Shown one piece after another: positions 8,786-17,376 of a DNA stretch of 64,000 nt. The notes under the pieces were generated by a model. The model did not search any database. It was not told where the DNA came from and saw only the letters and a list, made by a program, of their open reading frames with translations. The stretch spans positions 8,618,001-8,682,000 of the forward strand of contig NZ_CP114413.1 of assembly GCF_027270315.1 (NCBI RefSeq), read 5' to 3'. The stretch comes from Streptomyces cinnabarinus. Its GTDB lineage: Bacteria > Actinomycetota > Actinomycetes > Streptomycetales > Streptomycetaceae. A program made the translations under genes and the position numbers. Position 1 is the first letter of the stretch. The number at the start of each line of letters is the position of its first letter.

Positions 8786-9235
8786 TCACCAGGTCTTGCC
8801 GGCCTGCTCACGGATCGTGCGGTTGATCCGGTTGAAGAAGTTGGTCAGCGCGATCTCCAGGATGATCGCGGACAGTTGCCCCTCGTCGAAGTGGTCGGCG
8901 ACGGTGTCCCAGATCTCGTCGGTCACCCCCGCGGCACCGTCCTGGATCCGGGTGGCGGCCTCGGTCAGTTCCAGCGCGGCCCGTTCCTCCTCGGTGAAGA
9001 AGGGTGTCTCGCGCCAGGCGACCACGTTGTGCAGGCGTTCCTCCGTCTCACCGGCCTGCTTCGCCGACCCGATCGAGGCGTGGACGCAAGGGCTGCACCC
9101 GTTGATCTGGCTGGCCCGCAGGTGGATGAGTGAGAGCAGGCGCCGGTCGACGCCCCCGGCGCCGATCGCCTTGTAGAGGTGCTGGATCGCGGTGCCCAGG
9201 TCCGGGTTCATCGCGCCCTTCATACGTGCTTCCAT
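8786..9235 (-). CDS. Carboxymuconolactone decarboxylase / AhpD-like protein
   Basis: A 149-residue all-helical protein of the CMD/AhpD fold. The redox motif is CSPC inside QINGCSPCVHAS, with the following His expected for an AhpD-type peroxidase or disulfide reductase. Such proteins reduce peroxides or act as thiol-disulfide partners. The ATG at 9235 has GGAG 9 nt upstream. It is divergent from the SnoaL-tailed ECF sigma gene. CMD-family proteins are the most frequent partners of ECF41-type sigma factors, so it is the likely main target of that sigma factor. Confidence 0.88.
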   Translation of the reverse strand: MEARMKGAMNPDLGTAIQHLYKAIGAGGVDRRLLSLIHLRASQINGCSPCVHASIGSAKQAGETEERLHNVVAWRETPFFTEEERAALELTEAATRIQDGAAGVTDEIWDTVADHFDEGQLSAIILEIALTNFFNRINRTIREQAGKTW

Positions 9236-9275
9236 CGGTCGTGCTCCTTCATCGGTTACTTGCGCCCCTCCGGGC

Positions 9276-9294
9276 CCGTCATCACCCGTGACGG
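9276..9294. promoter_or_regulatory. Inverted repeat in the AhpD-like/sigma divergent region
   Basis: CCGTCA at 9276-9281 and TGACGG at 9289-9294 form a perfect 6-bp dyad with a 7-bp centre. It lies midway between the divergent starts at 9235 and 9319. It may be a regulator site or contain CGTC promoter elements of an ECF41-type sigma factor. The dyad is seen; its function is inferred. Confidence 0.35.
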
Positions 9295-9318
9295 AGCGAA
9301 GCCGAGGAAGGTAACCAC

Positions 9319-10212
9319 ATGCCCGACACCAGCCCGACGGACCCGATGGCCGAGGTGTTCGAGTCCCAGCGCGGCCGACTGCTCGCGGTCGCCCACCGCA
9401 TGCTCGGCTCGCACGCCGATGCCGAGGACGCGGTCCAGGAGGCCTGGCTGCGCCTGTCCCGCCAGGACACGGCGACCATCGACAACCTCGCCGGCTGGCT
9501 GACCACGGTGGTGGGCCGAATCAGCCTCGACGTCCTGAGATCGCGCCAGTCCCGCCCCGAATCGCTCTACGACGACGACCAACTGCCGGACCTGGTCGTG
9601 ACGGTCGACGAAGGCGCCGCTCCCGAGGACGACGCGGTGCTCGCGGACTCCGTGGGCCTGGCCCTCCTGGTCGTCCTCGACTCACTGGGACCGAGCGAGC
9701 GCCTGGCGTTCGTACTGCACGACCTGTTCGCAGTGCCCTTCGACGAGATCGCCAAGATCCTCGGCAAGTCCCCGGCCGCCGCCAAGATGGCCGCGAGCCG
9801 CGCCCGGAGAAAGGTGCGGGCGACCGAACAGCCGTCGAGCGTCGGCCGTAACCAACACAAGCTGGTCCAAGCCTTCCTGGCGGCGGCTCACCGAGGCGAC
9901 TTCGAGGAACTGCTGCGCGTGCTCGACCCCGAGGTGAAACTGACGGTCGACACCCCCGCCGGAGTCATCGTCACCCTCGGCGCCACCAAGATCGCAGCCG
10001 GCGCCCAACTGGCCGCGGGCGCGGCCACCCTGGGGCGTGCCGCACTCGTCAACGGCCTTCCGGGAATCATCTCCTGGCACGAGGACGGCACCCCACTCTC
10101 CGTCCTCGCTTTCACGATCGCCGACGACAGGATCACCGAGATCACGGCTGTCGTCGATCCGGCCAAGCTCGCCCGGCTGGATATTCCGGCTCCAGAGGCG
10201 CGAGCGCTGTGA
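9319..10212 (+). CDS. SnoaL-tailed ECF sigma factor (SigJ-like, ECF41/ECF56 type)
   Basis: A 297-residue ECF sigma factor. Region 2 covers about residues 10-75 (MLGSHADAEDAVQEAWLRL), region 4 about 115-165 (FDEIAKILGKSPAAAKMAASR), and a SnoaL/NTF2-like domain about 170-297. It lacks the WLPEP linker motif of classical ECF41 present in the first sigma factor of this window, so it may belong to the related ECF56 group. A GAGGAAGG ribosome binding site precedes ATG 9319. It is divergent from the AhpD-like gene. Its last 71 bp overlap the end of the convergent TetR gene, which could cause antisense interference. Confidence 0.9.
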   Translation: MPDTSPTDPMAEVFESQRGRLLAVAHRMLGSHADAEDAVQEAWLRLSRQDTATIDNLAGWLTTVVGRISLDVLRSRQSRPESLYDDDQLPDLVVTVDEGAAPEDDAVLADSVGLALLVVLDSLGPSERLAFVLHDLFAVPFDEIAKILGKSPAAAKMAASRARRKVRATEQPSSVGRNQHKLVQAFLAAAHRGDFEELLRVLDPEVKLTVDTPAGVIVTLGATKIAAGAQLAAGAATLGRAALVNGLPGIISWHEDGTPLSVLAFTIADDRITEITAVVDPAKLARLDIPAPEARAL

Positions 10213-10807
10213 AGACCCGCTCGAACCGCGAGTTCATCTCCGCAGCGGTCTGTTCAGGATGGTGCCGCCACCAGGCCACCGCCGCGGTCACGGTGCCGTA
10301 CCAAAGGTGGGTGGCGAAGTCGGCGTCGAGGGGGTCGGTCGCGCGGGTGTCGCTGAGGTATTCAGCGACGCCCACCGCGCCGAGTCGGTTGAGTTCGCGG
10401 CGGTAGGTGGTGGCCATGGTGTGGAGGTCGGTGCCTGGCGGCAGGGTGGGGTCGTAGACGAGGTCCCAGTCGTGTGGGTGCGGCTCCAGGGCGGTGAAGA
10501 TGGCCTGGAGGGTGCGTGCGGCGCGGGTGAGGTCGGACGGGCCCTTCTGTGCGGACTCGACGGCCGCGATGAGGCGGGTGCCCGCGCGGTCCAGGCAGGA
10601 CAGGTACAGGCCGTCCTTGGAGCCGAAGTACTCGTAGATCATGGGCTTGGAGATGCCCGCGCGTGCCGCCACGTCCCTCGTCGAGCCGCTCGCATGGCCC
10701 CTGCGGCCGAACTCCTCCGCCGCCGCGTCCAGGATCAGCCGTTCCCGGTCCTTGCGGGGCATGCCCTTGGTGCCCACGGTGCGCGTGACGTTGGCCTGCT
10801 TGCTCAT
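10142..10807 (-). CDS. TetR family transcriptional regulator
   Basis: A 221-residue repressor with an N-terminal TetR helix-turn-helix at about residues 22-68 (STRDVAARAGISKPMIYEYF) and a helical ligand-binding part after it. It is divergent from the AGPS-like oxidase gene, and a palindrome in the gap is a likely operator for both. Its 3' end runs 71 bp into the convergent sigma gene. Its ligand is unknown; a substrate or product of the oxidase is the natural guess. Confidence 0.88.
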   Translation of the reverse strand: MSKQANVTRTVGTKGMPRKDRERLILDAAAEEFGRRGHASGSTRDVAARAGISKPMIYEYFGSKDGLYLSCLDRAGTRLIAAVESAQKGPSDLTRAARTLQAIFTALEPHPHDWDLVYDPTLPPGTDLHTMATTYRRELNRLGAVGVAEYLSDTRATDPLDADFATHLWYGTVTAAVAWWRHHPEQTAAEMNSRFERVFTALAPLEPEYPAGRAWPDRRQP

Positions 10808-10834
10808 GGTCCCATCCTATGCGAAAGTGACCGC

Positions 10835-10850
10835 CTGGTAAGTTACCCAG
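10835..10850. promoter_or_regulatory. Probable TetR operator
   Basis: CTGGTAAGTTACCCAG holds the perfect 11-bp palindrome GGTAA-G-TTACC at 10837-10847. It lies 28 bp upstream of the TetR start and 23 bp upstream of the oxidase start, the normal place for a shared operator. Confidence 0.6.
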
Positions 10851-10872
10851 CGTTCAGATCGGCGGTGCGGAC

Positions 10873-12480
10873 GTGAGCGGCAAGACGCGATCGTGGTGGG
10901 GATGGGGCAACGTCGAGGACGCGGTGACAGGCCGGGAGCGCGCTGAACTCACCCGCCGTACCGCTGAGTTGTTGCCCAGTGCCGATCTGGCTGTGCACGA
11001 GGCGCCCTCCGTCGACTCCTTCGGTGTGCGCTCCAGCAGGATCCAGGCGCCGCCGGCTCTCGCGGCGCTCGTCTCCGAGGACGTACGGGACCGGCTCGCG
11101 CACAGTCATGGGCAGGCGTTCCGTGATGTCGTCCGGGCGCTGCTGGGGCAGTTGCCGCACGTGCCCGACCTCGTCGTGCGTCCCACCTCCGAGGACGACG
11201 TCGTCCGCGTGCTGGACTGGTGCAGCGACGCCGACATCGCGGTGGTTCCTTTCGGCGGCGGGTCCTCGGTCGTGGGCGGCGTCGAACCCCGTGTCGGTGA
11301 TGACTACGCCGGTGTCGTCAGTCTGGATCTCACCTCCATGGACCGGGTCCTCGACGTCGACGCCACCAGCCGGGCCGCACTCATCGAGGCCGGAGCCTTC
11401 GGCCCGCACCTGGAGCGGCAACTCCGGCCCAAGGGATACACCCTTCGCTTCTTCCCCCAGTCCTTCGAGTTCTCGACGCTCGGTGGCTGGCTCGCCACCC
11501 GGGCCGGGGGCCACTTCGCCACGCACCTCACCCACATCGACGACCTCACCGAATCGCTACGCGTCATCACCCCCGCCGGTGTCGTGGAGACCCGTCGGCT
11601 TCCGGCCTCCGGTGCCGGACCGTCCCCGGACCGTATGTTCCTGGGCTCCGAGGGGTCGCTCGGCATCATCACCCGGGCCTGGGTCCGCCTCCAGGACCGA
11701 CCCCGCCGGCGGTCCGGCGCCTCCGTCGCCTTCACCGACTACGACGCGGGCGTCCAGGCCGTGCGCGCGCTGTCCCAGTCCGGTCTGAACCCCGCCAACT
11801 GCCGCCTCCTCGACCCCGTGGAAGCGTTCCTCAACGCGGGCTCCTCGACCGCCGTCCTGGTCCTCGGCTTCGAATCGGCCGACCACCCCGTGGACGCGTG
11901 GATGGCGCGGGCGCTGGAACTGTGCCGCGACCACGGCGGCACCCTGCCCGAACCGGCCCGCCACACCGACAGCGCGGAAGAGGCCGCGCGCACCGAATCC
12001 GCGGACGCCTGGCGCTCCTCCTTCCTGCGCATGCCCTACCAGCGCGACGCACTCGCCGCGCAGAGCATGATCGTGGAGACCTTCGAGACGGCCTGCACCT
12101 GGGACCGCTTCGCCACGCTGCGCGCAGCCGTCGACGAAGCGGCCCAGGACGCCCTGCGCCAGGTCGGCGCGGAAGGCGTGGTGACCTGTCGGTTCACCCA
12201 CGTCTACCCGGACGGGCCCGCCCCGTACTTCGGGGTCTACGCGGCGGGCCGGTGGGGCAGGACGGTGGAACAGTGGGACGAGATCAAGCAGGCCGTCTCC
12301 GAAGCCCTGATCGCGAGCGGCGCCACCATCACCCACCATCACGCGGTCGGCCGCGACCACCGGCCCTGGTACGACCGGCAGCGCCCCGACCTCTTCGCCG
12401 CCGCCTTGCGGGCCGGGAAACAGGTCCTCGACCCGCGGGGAATCCTCAACCCCGGCACGGTCGTCGACCCTCTGCGCTGA
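10873..12480 (+). CDS. FAD-binding oxidase, alkyldihydroxyacetonephosphate synthase-like
   Basis: A 535-residue FAD-linked oxidase of the PCMH/vanillyl-alcohol oxidase fold. The FAD domain spans about residues 95-280, with VVPFGGGSSVVGGVEP and, further on, FLGSEGSLGIITRAWVRL. The C-terminal part resembles the FAD_oxidase_C/AGPS cap, with the His-rich THHHAVGRDHRPW and the closing DPRGILNPGTV. AGPS catalyses ether-bond formation in plasmalogen synthesis; bacterial relatives also oxidise hydroxy acids, so the reaction is open. A Trp-rich N-terminus (SWWGWGNVED) is typical of the AGPS-like subgroup. GTG 10873 is the start. A TetR gene is divergent with a shared operator. Confidence 0.85.
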   Translation: MSGKTRSWWGWGNVEDAVTGRERAELTRRTAELLPSADLAVHEAPSVDSFGVRSSRIQAPPALAALVSEDVRDRLAHSHGQAFRDVVRALLGQLPHVPDLVVRPTSEDDVVRVLDWCSDADIAVVPFGGGSSVVGGVEPRVGDDYAGVVSLDLTSMDRVLDVDATSRAALIEAGAFGPHLERQLRPKGYTLRFFPQSFEFSTLGGWLATRAGGHFATHLTHIDDLTESLRVITPAGVVETRRLPASGAGPSPDRMFLGSEGSLGIITRAWVRLQDRPRRRSGASVAFTDYDAGVQAVRALSQSGLNPANCRLLDPVEAFLNAGSSTAVLVLGFESADHPVDAWMARALELCRDHGGTLPEPARHTDSAEEAARTESADAWRSSFLRMPYQRDALAAQSMIVETFETACTWDRFATLRAAVDEAAQDALRQVGAEGVVTCRFTHVYPDGPAPYFGVYAAGRWGRTVEQWDEIKQAVSEALIASGATITHHHAVGRDHRPWYDRQRPDLFAAALRAGKQVLDPRGILNPGTVVDPLR

Positions 12481-12511
12481 CCGTCGACCACGAGTGCTCA
12501 GCCGGTACCGG

Positions 12512-14269
12512 TCATGGCAGGGTCCACTTCTGGTTGGGTCCGGTGTGGCAGGTCCACAAGTGGACGGGCGTCCCGTCGTTCCACGTACCGCCGGACGCGT
12601 CCAGGCACTTGCCCGACTGCGGGTTGCGGACCGTGCCGTCGGATTGGGGTGCCCAGGCCTGGGCTCCCGTGCCGTTGCAGGTCCACAGCTGGATCCTCGT
12701 GCCGTCCGCGCTCCCGCCGCCGGAGACGTCGAGGCACTTGCCCAGCGCCTGGACGGTTCCATTGGCGGCCAGGGTCCAGGTCTGGGCGCCGGTGCCGTTG
12801 CAGGTCCACAGCTGGACCTTCGTGCCGTCGGCGGTGTTGCTGCCGTCGACGTCCAGACACTTGCCGCCCACGCCCTTCACCGCACCCGAACGAGGACCGG
12901 GCGGTGTGGTGCCGCCCGACCCGTCGATCCGTATGTTGCGGAACGCGACGTCGTCGCCGTCGCCGTGGTTCTGGATGCCGATGTGGCCCTGCTGGAGGCT
13001 GCGCGCGGGGTCGGTGTTGGTGAAGTCGTTGACCTTGCGGCCGTTGAGGAAGATCTCCAACCGCTCGCCGGTGACGCGGAGTTCGTACGTGTTCCACTCA
13101 CCCGGCGGGTTCAGCGCGGCGTCGCGTGCCGCGATGTCGGCGGACTTGAACCCGTACACGGCGCCCGTGGTGCGGTCGGCCGTGTCGGTGGCGTCGATCT
13201 GGATCTCGTAGCCGTTGTTCACCGCCGACCACGGGTCGTCCGAGGCGGGAAACCCGATGAAGACACCGGAGTTGTCGTCACCGGCGGCCTTCCAGTCGAG
13301 CTTGAGGGAGTAGTCGCCGGTGAACTCCTCGGCGGCGTACCAGAGCATGCCGAGGCCGCCGTAGGAGGTGAGGCTGCCGTCGGCGAGGGTGAAGCCGCCG
13401 GGGCCCGCCTGGCGCCAGCCGGAGGTGGACGAGCCGTCGAAGAGGGAGGTGTAGCCGGTCTCGGGGCGGCAGTCCGCCTCGGTCATGCCGGCGGCCCAGC
13501 GGATGCCGCCGAGGAGATGACGCCGGAACGCGGGTTCGCCGTACGACTCGTCCGTGTGGCCGCCGCCGGTGTAGAAGGCCCGGCCGCCCCGGTAGTCCTT
13601 GCACCAGGCGATCGGGTGGTCGCCGGACATGGTCCCGCCCGCGTAGCTGGACTCGTCGAGGGAAGCGAGGACGTGCGCGGTGGTGCGGGGGTTGGTGCGG
13701 TAGTTGTACCACTCATCGGTGCGTTGCCAGGTGGTGCCGAGGTGGGCGGTGGCGGCATGGGCCCGGTCCTCGACCTCGACGGTGGCGGACTGGATGGCGG
13801 GGTGGGACTGGAACAGGGCGCCGGCCAGGCCCTCGTAGAAGGGCCAGTTGTACTCCGTATCGGCCGCCGCGTGGATGCCGACGTATCCGCCGCCGCTCTG
13901 GATGTACTGCTCGAACGCCGTCTGCTGGGCGTCGCCCAGCACGTCCCCGGTCGTGGAGAGGAAGACGACCGTCTTGTACTGGCCGAGGTTGCCGGTGGTG
14001 AAGGCCTGCGGATCCTCGGTGGCGTCCACGGTGAAGTTGTTGTCCGTGCCGAGCGCCCGCAGTGCCGCGATGCCGTCGTCGATCGAGGAGTGCCGGAACC
14101 CCGCGGTCCGGGAGAACACGAGAACCTTGTACGCCGGGTCAGCCGCCGCGACGGCGGCGGAGCGCGCGGCCGAGTCCGACGACGGGCCGGGCACGGCGGT
14201 GGCCTGCGGTGTCAGACCGAGCACGAGGCCGGTGAACAGACCGAGAACCGTCTTGAGTCGCGTACGCAT
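12512..14269 (-). CDS. Secreted ThuA-domain protein with DUF1080 and ricin-type lectin domains
   Basis: A 585-residue secreted protein. A signal peptide (about 1-25) precedes a ThuA domain (about 48-265; VLVFSRTAGFRHSSI, GVYVGIHAAAD-like core, GGHTDESYG), a DUF1080/3-keto-disaccharide hydrolase-like beta-sandwich (about 270-455; TSLFDGSSTSGW), and a C-terminal ricin B lectin/CBM13 domain (about 460-585) with three QxW-type repeats (QLWTCNGTGAQTW). ThuA proteins act on oxidised trehalose or related sugars, and DUF1080 enzymes cleave 3-keto-glycosides. Both placed outside the cell and tethered by a lectin suggest action on polymer-derived sugars, which is inference. ATG 14269 has AAGGAGG 8 nt upstream. 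It follows the PQQ-type dehydrogenase gene by 16 bp, so they form an operon. Confidence 0.85.
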   Translation of the reverse strand: MRTRLKTVLGLFTGLVLGLTPQATAVPGPSSDSAARSAAVAAADPAYKVLVFSRTAGFRHSSIDDGIAALRALGTDNNFTVDATEDPQAFTTGNLGQYKTVVFLSTTGDVLGDAQQTAFEQYIQSGGGYVGIHAAADTEYNWPFYEGLAGALFQSHPAIQSATVEVEDRAHAATAHLGTTWQRTDEWYNYRTNPRTTAHVLASLDESSYAGGTMSGDHPIAWCKDYRGGRAFYTGGGHTDESYGEPAFRRHLLGGIRWAAGMTEADCRPETGYTSLFDGSSTSGWRQAGPGGFTLADGSLTSYGGLGMLWYAAEEFTGDYSLKLDWKAAGDDNSGVFIGFPASDDPWSAVNNGYEIQIDATDTADRTTGAVYGFKSADIAARDAALNPPGEWNTYELRVTGERLEIFLNGRKVNDFTNTDPARSLQQGHIGIQNHGDGDDVAFRNIRIDGSGGTTPPGPRSGAVKGVGGKCLDVDGSNTADGTKVQLWTCNGTGAQTWTLAANGTVQALGKCLDVSGGGSADGTRIQLWTCNGTGAQAWAPQSDGTVRNPQSGKCLDASGGTWNDGTPVHLWTCHTGPNQKWTLP

Positions 14270-14285
14270 GTCAGTCGCCTCCTTT

Positions 14286-17132
14286 CTACGGAAGAGTCCA
14301 TTTCTGGTGGGCGCCGGTGTGGCAGGTCCACAGCTGTACGGGTGTGCCGTCGCCCCACGTGCTTCCGGACGCGGTGAGGCACTTGCCGGACTGCGGGTTG
14401 TGCACGGTGCCGTCGGCCTGCGCGGACCACTTCTGGGCGCCGGTGCCGTTGCACGTCCAGAGCTGGATCTTCGTGCCGTCGGCGGTGCCGCCGCCGGAGA
14501 CGTCGAGGCACTTGCCCAGCGCCTGGACGCTGCCGTCGCCGGCCGGGGCCCAGGTCTGGGCGCCGGTGCCGTTGCAGGTCCACAGCTGGATCTGTGTGCC
14601 GTCGGCGGTGTTGGCGCCGGAGACGTCCAGGCACTTGCCGCCCACGCCCTTGACCGCACCCGAGCGGGGGCCGCCGCCGGAGGTGGTGAAGGAGAACTCG
14701 TCGACGTCGAACAGCGCTCCGGTGCCGCCCTTGAAGACGAGGTACAGCTGTGTGGAGCCGCTGGGCGGGTTGGTCAGGGGAGTGCTGACGTCCTGGAAGG
14801 TCTCCCAGCCACCGGTCACCGGCACGGTCGCCGTGCCGAGCAGGGCACCGGTCGGGGACCCGGCGCGCACCTCGATGGTGCCGCCCGCGCCCGCCGAGGA
14901 CACCCGGGCGGTGAACGCGGTGGCGTTGCCGAGGGCGTACGGCGTGAAGGAGATCCAGTCGCCGTTGTCGATGTAGCCGACGGTCCGGCCGCCGTGGGCG
15001 GGGCCGTGGGTGACGACCTGGACCCCGGCGGAGTCGCCGTAGTGCTCGGCCTGCCGGTGGGAGGGCTGGACGATGCGCTGGTCGTGGGTGGTGAGCGGGG
15101 GCTGGCCGTTCGCGCCCTTGTCGGTGTACTCGGCATCGAGAACGCCGAAGATGTTGGCGTTGGGGTCGTGCTCGCCGTCCGCAAGGGTCTGGAGCGTGCC
15201 GGAGCATCCGGTGGCCGAGGTCTGCGGGTGGCCATGGCTGTCGTGGCCGACGATGAAGGAGACCTTCACCTTGGCGCAGTCGACGGTGCCGTCCTCCGGG
15301 TCGGTCACCGTCACCCGGAACGGGATCGCGTCCCCGAAGTCATGGATGCTGCCGTCCGCGGGCAGGTCGATCCGCACGGTGGGCGCGGTGTTGCCGACGG
15401 TGATCCGCACGGACGCGGTCGCGGTCTTGCCGGTCGGGTCGGTGACCTTCAGCGTGGCCGTGAACTGGCCGTTGGATGTGTAGGTATGCGAGGGGTTGGC
15501 GGCGGTGGAGGTCGTGCCGTCGCCGAAGGTCCAGGCGTGGCTGAGGGTGCCGCCGTCCGGGTCCGAGCTGCCGGCCGAGGAGAAGGAGACCGCCAGCGGT
15601 GCCTTTCCGGAGGTGACGTTCGCCTCGGCCTGCGCGATCGGGGCGAGGCCGTCGGTGACATGCTCGATGCGGTACAGGGCGGAGTTCTCGTCGCCGTTGA
15701 AGTAGCCGGTGCCGTAGTCCAGGACGTACAGGGCGCCGTCCGGGCCGAAGGCCGTGTCCATCACCTGGGTGCCGGTCCAGGGGAAGGGGTTGATGGACTG
15801 CACGGTCCCGTCGCCCGCCGCCTCGACGCGCTTGATCCAGCGGCGGCCGAACTCACCGGCGAAATAGTCGCCGTCGTACTCCTGGGGGAACTTGACTTCG
15901 GAGGTGGAGGCGGCGTCGTAGCGGTAGACGGGGCCGCCCATCGGGGATTCGGAGCCGCCGCCGAACTCCGGTACGGAGGTGCCGTTGTAGGGGATCCAGG
16001 CCGGTCGCGCCGGGGGCAGGTCGGTCAGTCCGGTGTTGCGCGGTGAGGTGTTCCTGGGGGCGGAGCAGTCGAACTTGGCGCCCGACGCGCCCGTGGCGAA
16101 GTCGAAGTCGGTGTAGGCGTCGTTCTTGCCGGTGCAGTACGGCCAGCCGTAATTGCCCGCCTGGGTAATGCGGTTGAACTCGACCTGGCCCTCCGGCCCC
16201 CGCCCGGGCAGCGCGGTTCCGGAGTCGGGGCCGTAGTCGCCGAGGTAGACGATGCCGGTGGCCTTGTCCACGCTCATCCGGAAGGGGTTGCGGAAGCCCA
16301 TCGCGTAGATCTCGGGCCGGGTCCTGGCGGTGCCGGGCGCGAAGAGGTTGCCGCTCGGTATGGAGTACGTCCCGTCCGCGTTCACTTTGATACGCAGCAC
16401 TTTGCCGCGCAGGTCGTTGGTGTTGCCCGCGGAACGCTGGGCGTCGAACGCCGGGTTGCGGGAGGCCCGTTCGTCGATCGGGGTGAAGCCGTCCGAGGCG
16501 AAGGGGTTGGTGTCGTCGCCGGTGGACAGGTACAGATTGCCGGCCGCGTCGAAGTCGATGTCGCCGCCGACATGGCAGCAGGTGCCGCGCGAGGCGGGGA
16601 CGTCGAGGATCTTCTTCTCGCCGGCGGTGTCGAGCGTGCCGTCCGTTTTCAGTACGAACCGGGAGAGCCGGTTGACGCCGTCGAACGGCGCGAAGTCGGC
16701 GGCGGTCCCGTCGGAGGGGGCGTCACCGTTCGGCGTGCTCAACTTGGGGGCGTAGTAGAGGTAGATGAAGCGGTTGTCGGCGAAGCCCGGGTCCACCGCT
16801 ATGCCTTGCAGGCCCTCCTCGTCGTGGCTGTAGACGTCGAGCTTTCCGGCCACGCCGGTGTTCCCGGCGGCGTCGGTGAGCCGGACGGTGCCGTCGCGTG
16901 ACGTATGCAGGACCGAACGGTTCGGCAGCACGGCGAGTGTCATGGGCTCGCCCATCTCGGCCACGCCCTTGGCGAGCGTGATCTGCTGGAACTCCGCGGC
17001 GGCCGCACTCGCGCGGGGAGCCGGATCGGGCGGCGCGGCTGCTGCCGTTCCGGGCACGAAGAAGCTGACGGCACACACCACCGCCAGCGCCGACGAACGG
17101 ATGAATCTGGGTCTGAGCAGTCTCGTGCGCAC
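14286..17132 (-). CDS. Secreted PQQ-dependent sugar dehydrogenase with PKD, CBM6-like and ricin-type lectin domains
   Basis: A 948-residue secreted multidomain enzyme. A signal peptide (about 1-33) is followed by a glucose/sorbosone dehydrogenase beta-propeller (about 45-490; GLQGIAVDPGFADN, NLYLSTGDDTNPF, YAMGFRNPFRM), a PKD domain (about 500-580; SHAWTFGDGTTSTAANPSHTY), a linking beta domain, a CBM6-like sugar-binding module (about 690-815) and a ricin B lectin domain (about 820-948). The propeller oxidises sugars using PQQ or a related cofactor, passing electrons to an external acceptor. GTG 17132 has GGGAGA 8 nt upstream. The ricin module is almost the same as that of the next gene, a tandem copy. 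Together the pair could oxidise and then cleave saccharides outside the cell. Confidence 0.87.
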   Translation of the reverse strand: MRTRLLRPRFIRSSALAVVCAVSFFVPGTAAAAPPDPAPRASAAAAEFQQITLAKGVAEMGEPMTLAVLPNRSVLHTSRDGTVRLTDAAGNTGVAGKLDVYSHDEEGLQGIAVDPGFADNRFIYLYYAPKLSTPNGDAPSDGTAADFAPFDGVNRLSRFVLKTDGTLDTAGEKKILDVPASRGTCCHVGGDIDFDAAGNLYLSTGDDTNPFASDGFTPIDERASRNPAFDAQRSAGNTNDLRGKVLRIKVNADGTYSIPSGNLFAPGTARTRPEIYAMGFRNPFRMSVDKATGIVYLGDYGPDSGTALPGRGPEGQVEFNRITQAGNYGWPYCTGKNDAYTDFDFATGASGAKFDCSAPRNTSPRNTGLTDLPPARPAWIPYNGTSVPEFGGGSESPMGGPVYRYDAASTSEVKFPQEYDGDYFAGEFGRRWIKRVEAAGDGTVQSINPFPWTGTQVMDTAFGPDGALYVLDYGTGYFNGDENSALYRIEHVTDGLAPIAQAEANVTSGKAPLAVSFSSAGSSDPDGGTLSHAWTFGDGTTSTAANPSHTYTSNGQFTATLKVTDPTGKTATASVRITVGNTAPTVRIDLPADGSIHDFGDAIPFRVTVTDPEDGTVDCAKVKVSFIVGHDSHGHPQTSATGCSGTLQTLADGEHDPNANIFGVLDAEYTDKGANGQPPLTTHDQRIVQPSHRQAEHYGDSAGVQVVTHGPAHGGRTVGYIDNGDWISFTPYALGNATAFTARVSSAGAGGTIEVRAGSPTGALLGTATVPVTGGWETFQDVSTPLTNPPSGSTQLYLVFKGGTGALFDVDEFSFTTSGGGPRSGAVKGVGGKCLDVSGANTADGTQIQLWTCNGTGAQTWAPAGDGSVQALGKCLDVSGGGTADGTKIQLWTCNGTGAQKWSAQADGTVHNPQSGKCLTASGSTWGDGTPVQLWTCHTGAHQKWTLP

Positions 17133-17320
17133 AGTCGTCTCCCGAGGTGTGGGGATGACAGCAGGACATGATCGGCCCTGCCGAGGGGAGAACCGGCGCG
17201 CGCCGTCGCGCCGACGAACCGGGCCTCATGTGCATGACCCGTTCATTTCAGGGAAGTTAGCGGCCTTGGTCCTGACGCGTAACCCCTTTCGCGCCAGAAC
17301 TCTCCGCTTCTTCCATGATC

Positions 17321-17335
17321 AGGACAAAGTGTCCT
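17321..17335. promoter_or_regulatory. Perfect dyad AGGACA-AAG-TGTCCT
   Basis: A 15-bp inverted repeat with perfect 6-bp arms lies about 190 bp upstream of the sugar dehydrogenase start, inside the 244-bp gap before the GNAT gene end. On the minus strand it contains TTGTCC, which could act as a -35 element. A regulator site is likely, but the regulator is unknown. Nothing else clear was seen in this gap. Confidence 0.4.
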
Positions 17336-17376
17336 GGGCGAGAATCCCCACCATGAACCCAGAAGTTGACATTCCG

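Noticed and set aside
12494..16046. Plus-strand open frames over the ricin-tailed genes
   Set aside because: Repetitive Gly/Val/Ala translations mirror the lectin repeats of the real minus-strand genes.
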